A DNA stretch of 64,000 nucleotides from Utricularia gibba (taxonomy: Eukaryota > Streptophyta > Magnoliopsida > Lamiales > Lentibulariaceae): NCBI GenBank assembly GCA_002189035.1, contig CM007992.1, forward strand, positions 2,666,001-2,730,000, in the 5' to 3' direction. This document shows, piece after piece, positions 60,148 through 64,000 of the stretch. Position 1 is the first letter of the stretch, and each line of letters starts with the position of its first letter. The notes under the pieces were generated by a model. That model was not told the origin of the DNA, did no database searches, and saw nothing but the letters and a program-made list of their open reading frames with translations. A program made the translations under genes and the position numbers.

Positions 60148-63100
60148 TTCAAATACTTTTATTATATTGAAAAAACACTCATAGGAGTTAAGAGAAACAT
60201 CTATTGTACTATATTTTCTGAACTTCGGTATCTTTTATTGCATGTTACAAGCATTTTGATTCACTTGTGGCCATGTATGTTGGAGGCCACCGTTTCTCTA
60301 TGATATATGCTGTTGCCAACATATAGACGTGAACTACATGGGCATGGTTACTATAACTACTAGATGTGTATTTCATTTGTGGTCATTATCCAATGTGCAT
60401 AATTAGTTTTTAGATTGGATTGCTAGGTGGATTGTTAGGTGCTGTAAATACAATTCCAATGTTTCAAGTACCTAATGGAATTCTTCACTTCTACCTACTA
60501 TATGTGCAATTGATAAGCCTTACGCATAATAGAAGCAAAAATCTTGATGTCTTAGGGTAAATACAATTTCAATGTTTGAAGGACCTAATGGAATTCTTCA
60601 CTTCTGCTTACAAAATGTACAATTGATAATTGGATACGATATATCACACACATGCAAGAGCACTCTAGTACCTAATAGACATACTGTTGAAAATATGGAC
60701 ATTATTACATGATAGAGGGACAAGGTATAATTACTTTATTTCCTGCATACCACATTCTAAATTAGTTTTTAATTATATTACCATACATGACTTATACTAA
60801 TTGATTTTCAAATTTGATATTATGACTACAAATCACAATGAAGTAGCAATCAATGGAGCTTTTCGAGGGAAGTGTCGCCTGCTGCCTACATTCATTGCCA
60901 AGGTGTGATGCTTACGCACACTAATTCTAATGGCATTTGTTGTTTAACTACCCTTCTAATAACTGTAGACAGCATATACAAAGCAAAGTAGTACTTTGCA
61001 AATAGAACAGTCACTACTCATCAAATGGTTTGATAACAAATCAAGTTTGTAGAAAAAGGTAAAAAGTTCTTTTAGGCAAGCTCGAATAATCTTTCCGGCA
61101 TATGAGTTAAAAAATGCAATAGAGCCATGATGATCGCCTCTTTATAACATGCAGTTATCAATTCTGACAAACTTTTTGAATTTTATGCAATCATGCACAA
61201 CAGGTTTTATCTCTATTTTAAGTATTATGTTATAAGATCATATCTAACTCAGTACCTAATTATCATAACCATATAGATATGCCACTTCTTCAAATTATCT
61301 CCATGTAAGCTATATTGATAGGTTATATTCCTTGAAGAGATTTGTTGATACATACTCAAAACCACTTTAACCTCATCTAAATGAAGCTAAGTGAGATAAT
61401 GCTCCCTATTAGGTAAATGTTATCATCATGGACTAAATACGATGACTCAAGTACATGAATAAGTGGATTGAGGAGTTGATTCATCACATGAGCCCAATCG
61501 CACATCTCAAGACAATCAACACTAAGATAATGGGTGAGTGGTACTACAATCCCTCAAAATGCATGTCATTCTTCATATGCATTGATGCCCCCATCTAATG
61601 CAAATAGATAGTCACATTTGGTGCATACTTTAGGCATTCATTCTATTGTATACCCATTGAGAGATCATAATCATAAGGCACCCGTAGCATACTGAATCTA
61701 ATCCATCCTTATAAGTCAACATCTAGAGTAAAAAGTTTATTTAAAATATCTTCCAAAAACAGATATTAATATTTCAGATAGCATATATTATTTCTTTTCC
61801 AATGTATTATTAACATGTATTTGCATTCAAATTATTATTATTATTATTATTTCAGCATCATCAGTGTGGATATTTTTTGTCTGTGTATGAAACAAAAAAA
61901 TTATACAAATGGACTTCTTGGTTTTATTTGTGAAAACTTTCAGAAATTAATAATTTATATATGATTTTTTGATTAAAGGATTTACAATTAAATTATAAAT
62001 AATTAATTAATTGTAATACTATACTACACAAGTTTTCATTAATAATTATTAGAATCAATAAAATTTTCAAATTTAATAATATTTTTTAATTTGTAATGTT
62101 GTATTATATATAAAAATTAATCATGTTTATTATAGGTGAAACACAATAATATATATTATATGAAAATTAGGGTTGTAAATAAATAAATAAATATATATAT
62201 ATATAATATAGTTATTTGGTCAATATTTACCAAATATGATTATTCAACAAATAAAAATTTTGCAATGAACTATTTTACTGATAATTCCGTAAAATACCAT
62301 TTTCCTAACCTAGTTGTGAAGGCTCATGCTCAATTCAGTAAAATGTTTCAAAACCTGAAATATTATATGATGCATAAATTGTATATTATTATTATAAATA
62401 TAAATAATTAAAAGTGTAATTACAAATATTAGTAACATAGTATTTTTAGTTTTCAATTTTATTAATAACTTTTATAAGTTATTTTTGTTTTATATTAATA
62501 TGAGTACTTTGTAATGAGAAAAATAACTTGTTATAATATATAAAAGTTTTATAAATAATAAAATGTTATTTATTTAATTAATAAAAAAATAATAACGAAA
62601 AAAATCTAGTTTACATTCTTACTTTATTATTATTCTTGTTTGATTATCTCTTTTTAAAATTTTCTTAAAGTCATGTGTAAAAAATAAATCTCCATTGTAC
62701 TATTTGGTGTATATTATGAAATGATTTGATCAGTGACAAACTATGAGATATGTTCTAATCATGTTGAGTATATCTATAATACATATTCAAAAATATTTTA
62801 TAATGATAAAATAAGACTTATACGATAAATTTACATGTAAAATAGAGATAATCTCTAAAGTAATTTTATAAATTCTCTCTATATGTCATTCACAGAAAAA
62901 TGGTACCCATGGTTCTTTTTCACAAAACGTGTTAAGTATGACAAAATTTTTCACAATTGACATACATACAATTCATTGTTAAGTCTGATAGAAAAGGTCT
63001 CCATATTTTCCTAATGTATATTTCAAAGCTTGTTGTTTTTAATGTTCAACACTATGATAAGTTTACCTGCAATGTTTTTGTAGAATATTAGTGGATGGCA

Positions 63101-64000
63101 CATAATTGTGAATGTTGATGTGGTGTTTAGTGAGAAGTTGACTAAAAGGGTGTAAAAAGACCCTACGCATTTTGTTTGGTGTCTAAGAATTATTTTCTTT
63201 GATCATGGAAGTGAAAGGATTATCCACAAGTTCTTTATTGCCAATCATTGTAGCATTTTTTTGGACTTGCTTAACATTTGTTTATATTTTATGATTAAAA
63301 AAAAACATAAGAATAAAGTTAGAAACCAAAAACAATTTTATCATCGAAACAAACAATTTTATCATCTAACAAAATTGACTTAATTTTACATATTTTGTAG
63401 TATATTGATCTTTTCGAATTTTACAAGAACTATGATTATATCAATATTTTTCATGTATTGTGCACTTTATACCCACGTTTCAAAAAGTAGAAACCAATTT
63501 TACTTTGTTTTTAAATAATAGGAATGAACAATATAAATTTAAATCCCATTTTTATATTTAATTTGAAGCCTCGGGACTGTTGTGACTAATAACACAAATG
63601 TAAGTTGTATAATAGGGGTCACGTGCTACAGTGAAGCCACCGACAGCTCACATGCGATTAAAGGTGTGTCAGAATGATTAAATTATTGTTTTACGGTTTT
63701 TTTTAATTAAGAAAAATTAACTTACATTTGGCGTTTGATTCTGTTGCTCCCGGCGCGGTGACTGGGTTGTTCTTTCCTAAGCACAATTTCTTCCCAATCC
63801 ACTCTTGTGGCTCCATTTGAACTCTGGCCTCTCATTTAATTCATACAGCTGTTGGAGCTGTTGAATACTTCAGTGAAATTACAGGTCTTGAATGTATTCT
63901 CGTTTCCGGCGGTGGTTGGAATCCAGAGTAGAGTCTGCCTCTCTAATTATGAACTCTTGAGTAATGATGCATTTTATGGAAAACTTGTTCTGCAGTAGCA
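60148..64000. other. AT-rich region without recognisable genes
   Basis: No ORF with family resemblance. 61700-63400 is extremely AT-rich with (TTA)n at about 61829-61851 and (TA)n/(AAAT)n at about 62175-62210. The last 300 bp (63720-64000) are of balanced composition, CT-rich and could be the promoter or 5' UTR of a gene beyond the window. No exon is claimed. Confidence 0.4.
60444..60629. repeat. Imperfect tandem repeat, about 112-bp period
   Basis: GTAAATACAATT(C/T)CAATGTTT is followed by CCTAATGGAATTCTTCACTTCT and GCAATTGATAA-like sequence at 60445-60516, and again at 60557-60629. Confidence 0.75.

Noticed and set aside
60148-64000. Continuation of the truncated alpha-galactosidase beyond the gypsy element
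   Set aside because: No YLKYDNC-like exon or later GH27 motif was found in any frame after 60147.
1-64000. CRISPR arrays, rRNA or tRNA genes, bacterial operon signals
   Set aside because: None seen. Introns, TATA boxes and plant transposons make this nuclear plant DNA.

Overview
The window is a stretch of nuclear DNA from a flowering plant, most likely a eudicot. Genes are split by GT-AG introns. Plant-specific genes (ELF3, an ALA2-type flippase, a D-amino-acid transaminase/ADC-lyase-like gene, UGT91-type glycosyltransferases) sit as islands in AT-rich DNA full of LTR retrotransposons, a Mutator-like element and MITEs. There is no operon logic, and no CRISPR array, rRNA or tRNA gene was seen. 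The species cannot be named from the sequence alone.

Layout. 1-2.8 kb: the 3' end of an ALA2-like P4-ATPase (+) converges on a complete five-exon GatC gene (-). 3.6-8.4 kb: a decayed Ty1/copia element (+). 9.2-10.3 kb: an intronless conserved plant protein of unknown function (-). 11.8-14.7 kb: the circadian gene ELF3 (-), four coding exons, with one apparent single-base frameshift. 17.15-18.5 kb: a solo LTR with a perfect target duplication, followed by an Athila-like gypsy relic. 21.5-22.2 and 25.1-25.6 kb: two PIF/Harbinger-type MITEs. 26.1-31.4 kb: a tandem duplication of a UGT91-type glycosyltransferase; both copies carry the same frameshift. 31.8-37.5 kb: a fully delimited 5.7-kb MULE (9-bp TSD, 79-bp TIRs) carrying a mudrA-like transposase and, convergent to it, a plant mobile domain (PMD/MAIN-like) gene. 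37.85-43.1 kb: a Ty1/copia element with two LTRs and a 5-bp TSD, inserted 121 bp upstream of the start codon of the next gene, DAAT (43.2-45.2 kb). 45.7-49.5 kb: a truncated alpha-galactosidase gene, a duplicated fragment of it, and a RING-H2 gene between them. 49.7-60.1 kb: an Athila-type Ty3/gypsy element (-) with two 1376-bp LTRs, gag, pol and an env-like third ORF, all with breaks. 60.1-64 kb: AT-rich DNA without a recognisable gene.

The host genes are unrelated housekeeping and regulatory functions: lipid flipping, organellar Gln-tRNA synthesis, circadian gating, D-amino acid or folate metabolism, ubiquitin ligation. They do not form a pathway. The most informative structures are the MULE with its PMD passenger, the shared frameshift in both UGT copies, and the copia insertion at the DAAT promoter. 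The single-base frameshifts in ELF3 and DAAT both lie in five-C runs and may be sequence errors.
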